Shown here in pieces: positions 1-7,249 of a stretch of 64,000 nucleotides of DNA (the stretch's first letter is position 1; each line of letters begins with the position of its first letter). The stretch is from NCBI RefSeq assembly GCF_000374305.1, contig NZ_KB894096.1, forward strand, positions 248,001 to 312,000. Direction: 5' to 3'. The notes under the pieces were generated by a model, which searched no databases, had not been told where the DNA came from, and saw only the letters and a list, made by a program, of their open reading frames with translations. This DNA is from Actinomadura flavalba DSM 45200 (GTDB lineage Bacteria; Actinomycetota; Actinomycetes; Streptosporangiales; Streptosporangiaceae). Made by a program: the position numbers and the translations under genes.

Positions 1-295
1 CCAGCCCGCCCAGGCCCGAGAAGGCGATGAACACGCCCAGCCACAGCAGGAACATGCGGCGCCGGCCGAGCAGGTCGGCGGCGCGTCCGCCCAGCAGCAT
101 GAACCCGCCGTAGCCGAGGACGTAGGCGCTGACGACGCCGCTGAGCACGCCGGTGGACAGGCCGAGGTCGGCGCGGATCGCGGGCAGCGCCACGTTGATC
201 ATCGCGACGTCGATGCCCTCCAGGAACATCGCGCCGCCGAGGACCGCGAGGACGGCCCAGGCGCGTCCGCTGACGCGGTCGTGGGTGGTGGACAC
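1..295 (-). CDS. MFS transporter, N-terminal part (partial)
   Basis: The first 98 codons of a membrane transporter run off the left edge of the window. The GTG start at 295 gives VSTTHDRVSGRAW, then a hydrophobic helix beginning AVLAVLGGAMFLEG and a second helix ending in the loop AADLLGRRRMF. That loop matches the conserved G-x-LaDrxGrRr motif between TM2 and TM3 of the major facilitator superfamily; the N-terminal pattern resembles DHA2-type (14-TM) drug exporters. It is divergent from an HxlR regulator 96 bp away with a palindrome between them, so it is probably the regulated efflux pump. The substrate is unknown. Confidence 0.75.
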   Translation of the reverse strand, partial: MSTTHDRVSGRAWAVLAVLGGAMFLEGIDVAMINVALPAIRADLGLSTGVLSGVVSAYVLGYGGFMLLGGRAADLLGRRRMFLLWLGVFIAFSGLGGL

Positions 296-340
296 GGGTC
301 CACTCCTTCCGGGGACGGGAAGGGCCGGTATCCCGAACGT

Positions 341-367
341 GGGCCGGTTCCCTCTTGTAACCGGCCC
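341..367. promoter_or_regulatory. Perfect inverted repeat, probable HxlR operator
   Basis: The 9-bp arms GGGCCGGTT (341-349) and AACCGGCCC (359-367) are perfectly complementary and separated by 9 bp. The repeat is centred in the 96-bp divergent promoter between the MFS gene and the HxlR-type regulator. The size and symmetry suit a winged-helix dimer. Binding by the adjacent regulator is inference. Confidence 0.6.
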
Positions 368-391
368 CATCGTGGGACACCATCGGGAGGC

Positions 392-889
392 ATGGAAGAC
401 GGAACATCGACGTCACCCGGTTACCGCTGTGATACCGACCCGGGCGGCGAGGACTTCGACTACACGCACTGGGACGCCCGCGAGGACTGCGAGGTCCGGC
501 AGATCCTCGACCGGGTCGCCGACAAGTGGTCGCTGCTGGTGATCGCGCTGCTGGAGCAGCGGTCGCTGCGCTTCACCGAGCTGCGCCGCATGATCGACGG
601 CGTCAGCCAGCGGATGCTCACGCGAACGCTGCGCCATCTGGAGCGCGACGGCCTGGTCCGCCGGACCGTCCACCCGACGGTCCCGCCGCGCGTCGACTAC
701 GAGCTGACCGAGCTGGGCGCGACCCTGCACACGACGATCAAGGCGCTCGTCACCTGGACCGAGGAGCACCAGGGCCAGATCGCCAGGGCCCGCGCCGACT
801 ACGACGTGCGGGTGGCGGCCGAGCAGGCGGCGGCCGAACGGGCCGACGCCGACCGCGCGGAGGTCGCCCGCCTGGTCCGTCCCCGCTAG
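392..889 (+). CDS. HxlR-family winged-helix regulator
   Basis: This 165-aa DNA-binding regulator carries the full HxlR signature: an N-terminal Cys (CEVRQIL), the segment DKWSLLVIALLEQ, the recognition region around GVSQRMLTRTLRHLERDGLV, and a wing ending RVDYELTELG. HxlR proteins usually sense reactive electrophiles or oxidants through this Cys and control a neighbouring oxidoreductase or pump. The ATG at 392 is chosen because it precedes the conserved region by the usual distance and leaves the palindrome at 341-367 outside the gene. The last 40 residues are Ala/Arg/Asp-rich and longer than in many homologues. It probably regulates itself and the divergent MFS gene. Confidence 0.88.
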   Translation: MEDGTSTSPGYRCDTDPGGEDFDYTHWDAREDCEVRQILDRVADKWSLLVIALLEQRSLRFTELRRMIDGVSQRMLTRTLRHLERDGLVRRTVHPTVPPRVDYELTELGATLHTTIKALVTWTEEHQGQIARARADYDVRVAAEQAAAERADADRAEVARLVRPR

Positions 890-942
890 CCGTCCGTCCC
901 GCGCGAGGGGTCGCCGGGCCGGAGAACGTCGGTGGAGCGTGC

Positions 943-948
943 CACAAT
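943..948 (+). promoter_or_regulatory. Leaderless-type -10 hexamer of first GNAT gene
   Basis: CACAAT ends 7 nt before the ATG at 956, and no Shine-Dalgarno sequence lies in the normal window. This fits a transcript starting at or next to the start codon. Confidence 0.45.
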
Positions 949-955
949 CGCGACC

Positions 956-1459
956 ATGAACACCGTACGGCTCGAACCCTGGACCGAGGCCGACCTGCAC
1001 GTCCTGCACGCCGCCAACACCCCCGACGCGCGCCGCCACCTCGGCGGCGTCGAGCCCGCCGAGCAGATCCTCTCCCGGCACCGGCGCTACCTGGCCTTCG
1101 GCTCGTCCGGACCGGGCGCCATGTACCGCGTGCTCGTCGGTGACGAGCCCGGTTCGGTGGGCGTGATCGGATTCTGGGAGAAGGAGTGGCGGGGCGAGGT
1201 CGTCTACGAGACCGGCTGGACGATCGTCCCCGGGTGGCAGGGGAAGGGCATCGCCTCGGCGGCCGGACGGCTCGTGGTGGACGCGGCGCGGGCCGAGGGG
1301 CTGCACCGGTACCTGCACGCGTATCCCAGCGTGGACAACGCGGCGTCCAACGTCCTGTGCGGCAGGCTCGGCTTCACCCTGCTGGGCCCCACGGACTTCG
1401 AGTTCCCGCCCGGCTCGCTCATGCGCTGCAACGACTGGCGGCTCGACCTCACCGGCTGA
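956..1459 (+). CDS. GNAT N-acetyltransferase, RimJ/RimL-like (copy 1)
   Basis: This 167-aa protein has the RimJ/RimL-type GNAT fold. The acetyl-CoA binding motif A is GWQGKGIASAAGRLVVDAA (the R/Q-x-x-G-x-G/A loop), followed by the motif-B region SVDNAASNVLCGRLGFTLLG typical of acetyltransferases that modify alpha-amino groups or small molecules. The substrate is unknown. A close paralogue follows 43 bp downstream on the same strand, with near-identical stretches such as NTPDARRHLGGVE, so the pair arose by tandem duplication. The ATG at 956 has a -10-like hexamer directly upstream in place of a ribosome binding site. Confidence 0.88.
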   Translation: MNTVRLEPWTEADLHVLHAANTPDARRHLGGVEPAEQILSRHRRYLAFGSSGPGAMYRVLVGDEPGSVGVIGFWEKEWRGEVVYETGWTIVPGWQGKGIASAAGRLVVDAARAEGLHRYLHAYPSVDNAASNVLCGRLGFTLLGPTDFEFPPGSLMRCNDWRLDLTG

Positions 1460-1490
1460 GGGGCGCCTCCCCGGCTGTCGTGGAACGTGC

Positions 1491-1496
1491 CAGAAT
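1491..1496 (+). promoter_or_regulatory. Leaderless-type -10 hexamer of second GNAT gene
   Basis: CAGAAT lies 6 nt before the ATG at 1503. The surrounding ACGTGCCAGAATCGG matches GCGTGCCACAATCGC of copy 1, so the promoter was duplicated with the gene. Confidence 0.45.
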
Positions 1497-1502
1497 CGGC
1501 GG

Positions 1503-2000
1503 ATGCAGCCGGTACGCCTGGAACCGTGGACCACGGACGGCATCAACGTCCTGCACGCCCTCAACACGCCGGACGCGCGCCGCCACCTCGGCGGCGTCGA
1601 GACCCCGGACCGGCTGCTCGAACGGCACCGCCGCTACCTGGACCTGGCCGGGACCGCGCCCGGGATGATGTACCGCGTCCACGCCGGGGACGACGCGGTC
1701 GGCCTCATCGGCTTCTGGGAGCGGGAGTGGCGCGACGCCCTGGTCTACGAGACCGGCTGGGCGGTGGTGGCCGAGCACCACGGGCGCGGCATCGCCTCGG
1801 CGGCCGGGCGGCTGCTGGTGGACAGGGCCCGCGCTGACGGGCGGCACCGGCACCTGCACGCGTTCTCCTCGGTGGACAACGCGGCGTCCAACGCCCTGTG
1901 CGGCAGGCTCGGCTTCACCCTGCTGGGCGCCACGGAACTCGACTTCCCGCCCGGCACCCGGGGGCTCTGGAACGACTGGCGGCTCGACCTCACCGCGTGA
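1503..2000 (+). CDS. GNAT N-acetyltransferase, RimJ/RimL-like (copy 2)
   Basis: This 165-aa protein is a tandem paralogue of the gene at 956. It keeps the acetyl-CoA loop (HHGRGIASAAGRLLVD) and the SVDNAASNALCGRLGFTLLGA block. The two differ mostly in the middle and in the C-terminal substrate region, so they may acetylate different targets. Its 3' end overlaps the convergent regulator by 11 bp. It has its own promoter-like hexamer, so it need not depend on read-through from copy 1. Confidence 0.88.
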   Translation: MQPVRLEPWTTDGINVLHALNTPDARRHLGGVETPDRLLERHRRYLDLAGTAPGMMYRVHAGDDAVGLIGFWEREWRDALVYETGWAVVAEHHGRGIASAAGRLLVDRARADGRHRHLHAFSSVDNAASNALCGRLGFTLLGATELDFPPGTRGLWNDWRLDLTA

Positions 2001-2820
2001 CGACGGCCTCCGTCAGCGCCGTCAGCGCCGCCTCGGTGGCCGCGTCCGCCGCCAGGCGCACGACGAGCTGCTGTTCGTCGGTCTCGGGCAGCGCCAGGCA
2101 CTCGTAGAACAGCCGCAGCTCGCCCGCGCGCGGATGCGCCCACCGCTCGACGCCGGTCCGCGCGGGCAGCGCCGACCCCGCGTAGTGGCCGGTGAACGAC
2201 GGGCCCGCCAGGACGCGCAGCTCGTCGGCCACGTACGCGGCGTGGGTGTCGCCGAGCGACGCGGCCGTCCGCAGCTCGGCGGCGCGCGCGGCCGCGACCG
2301 TGTCCCAGTCGGGGAACGCCAGGCGGGCGCGCGGGTCGGTGAAGACGTAGTACGCCAGGCTGGGCGGCTCGCCGTCGAGCAGGCCGAGCGGCCCGGCGAG
2401 GCGGGCGAACCCCTCGGTGCGGGCCAGGACCTCCCCGATGCGGCTGACGACCACCGCCGGAGCCGGTTCGAGCGCGGCCAGCAGCGCCCGCACGGCCGGG
2501 CGGACGGTGCGGTCGGGTTCGGGGGCGTCCGCGCAGTAGGCGCCGGACGCGACCTTGGACAGCCGGTGCAGGTGCAGCCGCTCGTCGGGGGAGAGCCGCA
2601 GCGCCTCGGCGAGCGCGGTGATGATCTCGGGGGACGGACGGCGGTCGCGGCCCTGCTCCAGCCGGGTCAGGTACTCGACGCTGACGCCGGCGAGCGTCGC
2701 CAGCTCGGCGCGGCGCAGCCCCGGCGTGCGGCGGCGCGGCCCGGCGGGCAGCCCCGCCAGCTCGGGGGTGAGCGCCTCGCGGCGGGCGCGCAGGAACCCG
2801 CCCAGCTCGTTGTCTCCCAT
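1990..2820 (-). CDS. XRE-type regulator with MmyB-like ligand-binding domain
   Basis: This is a 276-aa regulator. Residues 1-70 form a Cro/C1 helix-turn-helix (RTPGLRRAELATLAGVSVEY, then LTRLEQGRDRRPSPEI). The remainder resembles the MmyB-like C-terminal domain (PAVVVSRIGEVLARTEGFARL; HPRAGELRLFYECLALP), a PAS-like pocket thought to bind fatty acid-like ligands. Such regulators usually sit divergently from one NAD(P)-dependent oxidoreductase and repress it; here the target would be the aldo/keto reductase 111 bp away. The ATG at 2820 puts the HTH at the usual distance. It overlaps the convergent GNAT gene by 11 bp at its 3' end. Confidence 0.88.
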   Translation of the reverse strand: MGDNELGGFLRARREALTPELAGLPAGPRRRTPGLRRAELATLAGVSVEYLTRLEQGRDRRPSPEIITALAEALRLSPDERLHLHRLSKVASGAYCADAPEPDRTVRPAVRALLAALEPAPAVVVSRIGEVLARTEGFARLAGPLGLLDGEPPSLAYYVFTDPRARLAFPDWDTVAAARAAELRTAASLGDTHAAYVADELRVLAGPSFTGHYAGSALPARTGVERWAHPRAGELRLFYECLALPETDEQQLVVRLAADAATEAALTALTEAVVTR

Positions 2821-2931
2821 GGTCCCGAGGCTATCGGGGTTGCGTGGCCCCGCGAGGGCCAGCCTCACGCCGGTCTCCCTGAGACGGCCGCGGAGCGGCA
2901 GGCTCGGTCCCGCAACGAAAGGGGACCATTC

Positions 2932-3921
2932 ATGCGTTACCGCCCACTCGGCCGCACCGGGCTGCGGGTGTCGGAGCTGTTCCTCGGCGCCATGACCTTC
3001 CACGACCGCGACCGGATCACCGACTACCGCGCGATCGTGGACACCTACTTCGAGGCGGGCGGCAACGTCGTGGACACCGCCTCCTCGTACGGCGCGAGCG
3101 AGGAGATCGTCGGTGAGCTGCTGGCGGGCCGCCGGGACCGGACCGTCCTGGCCACCAAGTACACGCTGACCCGCGACCGCACCGACCCCAACGCGGCGGG
3201 CAACCACCGCAAGAACCTCGTCCGGTCGCTGGAAGACAGCCTGCGCGCCCTGCGCACCGATTACATCGACCTGTACTGGGTGCACGTCTGGGACCGGCGC
3301 ACGCCGGTCGAGGAGACGATGCGGGCGCTGGACGACGCGGTCCGCGCGGGCAAGGTGCTGCACGTCGGCGTCTCCGACGTCCCCGCCTGGGTCGTCGCCC
3401 GCGCCAACACGCTCGCGGAGTGGCGCGACTGGACACCGTTCGCGGGCCTCCAGGTGCCCTACAACCTGCTGGAACGCGACGTCGAGCGCGAGCTGCTGCC
3501 GATGGCCGAGGGGCTCGGGCTGAGCGTGGCGGCGTGGGCGCCGCTGGCGCGCGGCGTGCTGTCGGGCAAGTTCACCGGCGCGACCCCGGCGGGCGAGACC
3601 CGCGTCGATCCCGGCACCCTCACCGACCGCGACCACGCGGTGGCGCGTACCGTCCGCGACGTCGCCACCGAGATCGGCGCGACCCCGGCGCAGGTCGCGC
3701 TGGCCTGGACGCGCGCCAAGTACGCCGGTGTGCACCCGCTGGTGGGCGCCCGCACCGCCGCCCAGCTCACCGACAGCCTCGGCGCGGCCGGCCTGACCCT
3801 CCCGGACGAGGCCGCCGCCCGCCTGGACGGCGCCGCCGACTTCGCCCTCGGCTTCCCCGGCGACTTCATCGCCCAGTGCGAGGAGTCCCCCTTCGTGTTC
3901 GGCGACACCTGCTGGGAGTGA
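2932..3921 (+). CDS. Aldo/keto reductase
   Basis: This 329-aa NADPH-dependent oxidoreductase has a TIM-barrel AKR pattern. The catalytic tetrad is visible: Asp48, Tyr53 (VVDTASSYG), Lys76 (VLATKYTL) and His118 (LYWVHVWD). The N-terminus MRYRPLGRTGLRVSEL is diagnostic of the YghZ/Tas-like group that reduces aldehydes. GAAAGGGGACC upstream of the ATG at 2932 supplies the ribosome binding site. It is divergent from the MmyB-like regulator, which probably controls it. A hairpin terminator follows directly. The natural substrate is unknown. Confidence 0.9.
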   Translation: MRYRPLGRTGLRVSELFLGAMTFHDRDRITDYRAIVDTYFEAGGNVVDTASSYGASEEIVGELLAGRRDRTVLATKYTLTRDRTDPNAAGNHRKNLVRSLEDSLRALRTDYIDLYWVHVWDRRTPVEETMRALDDAVRAGKVLHVGVSDVPAWVVARANTLAEWRDWTPFAGLQVPYNLLERDVERELLPMAEGLGLSVAAWAPLARGVLSGKFTGATPAGETRVDPGTLTDRDHAVARTVRDVATEIGATPAQVALAWTRAKYAGVHPLVGARTAAQLTDSLGAAGLTLPDEAAARLDGAADFALGFPGDFIAQCEESPFVFGDTCWE

Positions 3922-3927
3922 CCGCGT

Positions 3928-3960
3928 GCCGGGCCGGACGGCGGCGGTGTCCGGCCCGGC
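3928..3960. terminator. Bidirectional hairpin terminator
   Basis: A 12-bp perfect stem (GCCGGGCCGGAC at 3928-3939 with GTCCGGCCCGGC at 3949-3960) and a 9-nt loop sit between two convergent stop codons. There is no T-tract, as is common in actinobacteria. Confidence 0.65.
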
Positions 3961-3966
3961 CACGGA

Positions 3967-4410
3967 TCAGCGGAACTCGAGCGGAGCCGTCGTGGCGTCA
4001 CCGCCGTCGGTGGCGGCCACGCCGACCACGCACTGGATGCGGCCGCAGTGGATGGAGTGGTACTCGCCGTTGCCGCGGACGCCCTCGAAGTGCTTGCGGA
4101 CGCTCAACGGCGTGCTGAACGCGCCGCCCTCGTCGGGCGTGAGGCGGACGCGGGTGTTGGGGTCGCAGGCCCACTCCCCGGTGGCCTCGTTGATGACCCC
4201 GCACTGCTGGGCGTAGTAGGTGTACTGAGGGTTGAGGCCACGACCGCCCACCCCGACGGCGGTGCTGGAGGCCAGGCCGGTGGACGGATTGGCCGTGATG
4301 ACGAGCTGCGCGGCGCGCGCCTCCGCCGCCGACGACGGCAGCGGCGCGGACAGGACCGACGCGAGACCCAGCACCAGCACGGCGCCGGGCCTGACGAGGG
4401 GAAGGGACAC
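3967..4410 (-). CDS. Neocarzinostatin-family secreted protein
   Basis: This 147-aa secreted protein has a signal peptide of about 30 residues (hydrophobic core AVLVLGLASVL, likely cleavage in the SSAAEA region). The mature part matches the neocarzinostatin immunoglobulin-like fold: it opens VITANPSTGL, has LSVRKHFEG, and has four cysteines at residues 70, 82, 122 and 127. These reproduce the two disulfides of the family, one long hairpin and one five-residue loop (CGRIQC). Family members bind and protect enediyne chromophores in producer strains, but many actinobacteria carry copies without an enediyne cluster, and no enediyne PKS gene lies in this window. The GTG start at 4410 has GGAGAACCT ahead of it. 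The ligand is unknown. Confidence 0.88.
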   Translation of the reverse strand: MSLPLVRPGAVLVLGLASVLSAPLPSSAAEARAAQLVITANPSTGLASSTAVGVGGRGLNPQYTYYAQQCGVINEATGEWACDPNTRVRLTPDEGGAFSTPLSVRKHFEGVRGNGEYHSIHCGRIQCVVGVAATDGGDATTAPLEFR

Positions 4411-4472
4411 AGGTTCTCCGTTCGATCGGATGATGCGCCCGCACGGGCGGACGGTCGCACTTTCGGTGATGG

Positions 4473-4480
4473 ATTTATCA
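4473..4480 (-). promoter_or_regulatory. Candidate -10 of the neocarzinostatin-family gene
   Basis: TGATAAAT on the minus strand lies about 60 nt upstream of the GTG start at 4410, inside an AT-rich island that stands out from the GC-rich background. No convincing -35 was seen. Confidence 0.35.
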
Positions 4481-4852
4481 CAAAGAGTGTTTGCCGAGGG
4501 CTGTGCCGGGAGAGGGGTGACGGCGGTGCGGTGGAGTGCTCGGTCGCGACCTCTGGCTCATTTCGGGCGAAGGCCGTGCGTACCCGGAACCCGGCGCCAG
4601 GCCACGGAACGGACCGGTCGCTCCGTCTCGTCGACGTCCGGTATCCCACCCAGTCGGCACAAGCCGGGTGGCCGGGAGCCGGTGTCGGAGGCGTCGGCGG
4701 CCCCGCCGCCGTGTGCGCGACAGGGCGCGTCTCGATGCCGTGACCTGGCGGGACGGTGAGAGAACCGTGCCGATGGTTCCGTCATGAGGTGGCGCTGAGG
4801 CCACCCCGGCGGGCGAGGCCGGGTGCCGGACGGGAAGCGTCCGCTACTCGGG

Positions 4853-4858
4853 CATGCT
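4853..4858 (+). promoter_or_regulatory. Leaderless-type -10 hexamer of WYL regulator
   Basis: CATGCT lies 6 nt before the ATG at 4865. The intervening GGGGGT is too close to the start codon to act as a normal ribosome binding site. Confidence 0.4.
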
Positions 4859-4864
4859 GGGGGT

Positions 4865-5836
4865 ATGAGTACTTCCTCGCGGCTGCTGGCGTTGCTGTCC
4901 TTGCTTCAGACGCCCCGGGAGTGGGCGGGCGGTGAGCTGGCCGGTCGGCTCGGGGTCAGTACCCGCACCGTTCGACGCGACGTGGAGCGGTTGCGCGACC
5001 TCGGCTATCCGGTGCGGGCGGCGATGGGACCGGCGGGCGGGTACCGGCTGGTGGCGGGGACGGCGATGCCGCCGCTGCTGCTGGACGACGAGGAGGCCGT
5101 GGCGGTCGCCGTCGGGTTGTCGGCCGCCGCGTCGCAGCCGGTCGAGGGCATCGGGGAGGCGTCGGCGCGGGCGCTGGCCAAGCTGGAGCAGGTGCTGCCG
5201 TCGCGGCTGCGGCCCCGGCTTGCGGCGCTGACGGCGGCGACCGTGGCGGCGGCGCCGTGGTCGGCCGGGCGGGGGCCGGGCGTCTCGCCGTCCGACCTGG
5301 CGGCGCTGGCGGTCGCGGTCGCGGGCCGGGAGCGGCTGCGGTTCTCCTACCGGGCGGCCGACGACGCCGAGACGCGGCGGCTGGTCGAGCCGGAACGGCT
5401 GGTGGTGGCGGGCCGCCGCTGGTATCTGCTGGCCTTCGACATCGACCGCGACGACTGGCGCACGTTCCGCGTCGACCGGATCTCCGGACCGCGCGGCATC
5501 GGCCAGCGGTCGGCGGGGCGCGCGGTGCCCGGCGGCGACCCGGCCGAGTTCCTGGCCGAGCGGATGGCGGCGCTGGTGCGGCACGTGGAGACGGACGTGA
5601 CGCTGCGCATGCCCGTCGCGGAGGCCGCGCGGTGGTCGGGCGGCTCGGGGGAGCTGGAGGAGATCGGGCCGGACGAGGTCCGGGTGCGCGGCCACGCCGA
5701 CGCGGTGGAGTTCGTGGCGATGCGGTTGATCATGAGCGGCCGCCCGTTCACGGTGCACGGGCCGCCGGAGCTGGTGACGTACGTCCGGAATCTCGCCGAG
5801 CGGTCCGCCGAGGCGGTCGCGACACCGGGGAATTGA
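4865..5836 (+). CDS. HTH and WYL domain transcriptional regulator
   Basis: This 323-aa regulator has an N-terminal winged helix (residues 1-60, LAGRLGVSTRTVRRDVERL) of the HTH_11/DeoR type, a middle linker, a WYL domain (FSYRAADD, then ERLVVAGRRWYLLAFD with the W-Y-L triplet), and a C-terminal WCX-like extension (VTLRMPVAEAARW). WYL domains sense nucleic acids or small ligands in several actinobacterial regulators. It stands alone: the upstream gene is divergent, and a hairpin with a T-run follows. Its targets are unknown. Confidence 0.9.
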   Translation: MSTSSRLLALLSLLQTPREWAGGELAGRLGVSTRTVRRDVERLRDLGYPVRAAMGPAGGYRLVAGTAMPPLLLDDEEAVAVAVGLSAAASQPVEGIGEASARALAKLEQVLPSRLRPRLAALTAATVAAAPWSAGRGPGVSPSDLAALAVAVAGRERLRFSYRAADDAETRRLVEPERLVVAGRRWYLLAFDIDRDDWRTFRVDRISGPRGIGQRSAGRAVPGGDPAEFLAERMAALVRHVETDVTLRMPVAEAARWSGGSGELEEIGPDEVRVRGHADAVEFVAMRLIMSGRPFTVHGPPELVTYVRNLAERSAEAVATPGN

Positions 5837-5913
5837 GCCATTTCAACGCGTATGTGGAACATGCACCGAGGATCACGAAATACTCAACGGTATGCTTCCC
5901 CCGAATGGCGATA

Positions 5914-5945
5914 ATGCCTGCCTGCCAGGCATCACCTGCTTTTTT
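5914..5945 (+). terminator. Intrinsic terminator after WYL regulator
   Basis: ATGCCTG (5914-5920) pairs with CAGGCAT (5926-5932) over a 5-nt loop. A run of six T residues (5940-5945) follows after 7 nt. A T-tract is rare in this GC-rich window. Confidence 0.5.
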
Positions 5946-5954
5946 AGACTTGTC

Positions 5955-5984
5955 TTGACGAATGACGGCACGCAACGTTCTGTT
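5955..5984 (+). promoter_or_regulatory. Candidate promoter of the roadblock operon
   Basis: TTGACG at 5955-5960 is a good -35; an 18-bp spacing leads to TCTGTT (5979-5984), a weak -10. It lies about 50 nt upstream of the first roadblock gene. The near-repeats AACGTTCTG and AACGTCTG just downstream could be regulator contacts. Confidence 0.35.
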
Positions 5985-6033
5985 CGGTGTAACGTCTGAC
6001 TTCCTGCAACTCTCACGCGGCGGAGGGGACGGC

Positions 6034-6423
6034 GTGCTGGGCATTGACGGCTGCCTGAAACAGATCATGGAGATCCCCGGCTCCCACAGCGCGACGCTGG
6101 TCGACGGGGCCAGCGGGCTGGCGGTCGCCGCTGCGGGACGCGCCGATCCCGTCGACGAACACGAGGACGCGGCCGGTACGACCGACGTCGTCCGCGCCGT
6201 GCTGGCCACCCCGGCGCTCAGCACCACCCGCACCGGCGACGACATCGAGGAGATCATCGTCTGCGGCACGCGCGGCTATCACCTCATCGCACTGATCAAC
6301 GACGCGTTCGAGGGAAGGCTGTTCTTGCACCTGCTCGTCGACCGCGACAAAGGCAATCTCGCGCTGGCCCGGCTGCGCGTGCGGGAACTGCTCGGTGAAA
6401 TGGCGGGAGGGGAGGGTGCGTAG
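6034..6423 (+). CDS. Roadblock/LC7-like protein (first in operon)
   Basis: This 129-aa protein has the roadblock/LC7 pattern: an N-terminal helix (GIDGCLKQIMEI), a central sheet with SATLVDGASGLAVAAAG, and an RGYHLIALI strand followed by LHLLVDRDKGNLALARLRVREL. The last segment matches the C-terminal helix of the third roadblock protein in this operon. Such proteins dimerise and act as GAPs or scaffolds for small GTPases. The GTG at 6034 is preferred because GGAGG lies 7 nt upstream. It overlaps the next gene by 8 nt. No GTPase gene is nearby. Confidence 0.75.
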   Translation: MLGIDGCLKQIMEIPGSHSATLVDGASGLAVAAAGRADPVDEHEDAAGTTDVVRAVLATPALSTTRTGDDIEEIIVCGTRGYHLIALINDAFEGRLFLHLLVDRDKGNLALARLRVRELLGEMAGGEGA

Positions 6424-7249
6424 CGCGGCGGCGGCCGATCCGGGCGTCGCCCCGGCCCACGCCGACCCCCCGATCGTCACCGCGCTGCGCCGCGCCGAGG
6501 CCGACGAGCGCACCGGCGTCCTGCACGCCGGTGACGAGGGCGCGTTCTTCCTCGACCGGGGCGCCGTCACCTATGTGACGAACCGGGCGACGACCGGGCT
6601 GGACCGGCTCGTCATGTCGTCCGGCACCGTGTCGGCCGAGGAGTGGGGGCGCGTCCTGCTCGCCGTCGCCGAACGCGACGGCGCGCCGCTGCGCGAGGCC
6701 GGCCGCGCCCCCGGCCTCGGCCGGGCGCGGCTGGAGATGTTCGCGCTGCTGGCCGCGTTCGACGCCGCCTCGTCCCTGCTCGGCTCGGCCGCCGAGCCGC
6801 GCTTCGAGGCCGGACCGCCGCACTGGCTGGCGCCCGTCTGCCGGATCACGCCCGCGACGCTGGTGCTGGAGCGGACGCGCCGCCGCGACCGGCTCGACGC
6901 CGAATGGCCCGACGACCGCGCCGACACCGCCCCCGTGGTGCCGGTGCGGCGGGTGCGGCGGCAGCGCGTCATCCTCACCGGCCTACAGGCCGAGCTGCTG
7001 CTCAACGCCGACGGCCACCGCACCGCCGCCGGGCTGGCGCTCGACCTCGGCCGCACCACGTTCGGCTGCCTGCTCGCCGTCCGGGCGCTGGCGGCGGCGC
7101 GGCTGATCGAACGGCCCGGACCCGCCGTCCGTCCCGTCGCCCCGGCGCTCGCGACGGCGCCCGCGCCGGGCGAGCCGCCCGCGTTCTGGACGCCGCCCGA
7201 CCACGACGTGCTGGTCCGGCTGCGCGCCGCGCTGGAGGAGCTTGCGTGA
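6416..7249 (+). CDS. PATAN/DUF4388-like protein of the roadblock operon
   Basis: This is a 277-aa protein. Residues about 15-110 resemble the PATAN/DUF4388 domain (ERTGVLHAGDEGAFFLDRGA, then YVTNRATTGLDRLV), which is found with roadblock proteins and response regulators and mediates protein contacts. The second half has a possible winged-helix segment (LTGLQAELLLNADGHRTAAG, then LALDLGRTTFGCLLAVRALA) and a Pro-rich tail. The GTG start at 6416 lies inside the previous gene's end, with GGAGG 6 nt ahead, so translation is coupled. Its 3' end overlaps the next GTG by 4 nt. The function is unknown; a scaffold or regulatory role in the operon is inferred. Confidence 0.7.
   Translation: MRSAAAADPGVAPAHADPPIVTALRRAEADERTGVLHAGDEGAFFLDRGAVTYVTNRATTGLDRLVMSSGTVSAEEWGRVLLAVAERDGAPLREAGRAPGLGRARLEMFALLAAFDAASSLLGSAAEPRFEAGPPHWLAPVCRITPATLVLERTRRRDRLDAEWPDDRADTAPVVPVRRVRRQRVILTGLQAELLLNADGHRTAAGLALDLGRTTFGCLLAVRALAAARLIERPGPAVRPVAPALATAPAPGEPPAFWTPPDHDVLVRLRAALEELA

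Larger units (their letters stand above)
4411..4864. other. Intergenic region between two divergent genes
   Basis: This 454-bp stretch holds no convincing gene. Its left end has the only AT-rich patch, with TGATAAAT on the minus strand (4473-4480), a plausible extended -10 for the neocarzinostatin-family gene. The right end carries the CATGCT hexamer just before the WYL regulator. Nothing else was recognised. Confidence 0.5.

Noticed and set aside
3967..4410. Evidence for an enediyne biosynthetic cluster
   Set aside because: No PKS, halogenase or enediyne cassette gene occurs anywhere in the window; the binding protein alone is not enough.
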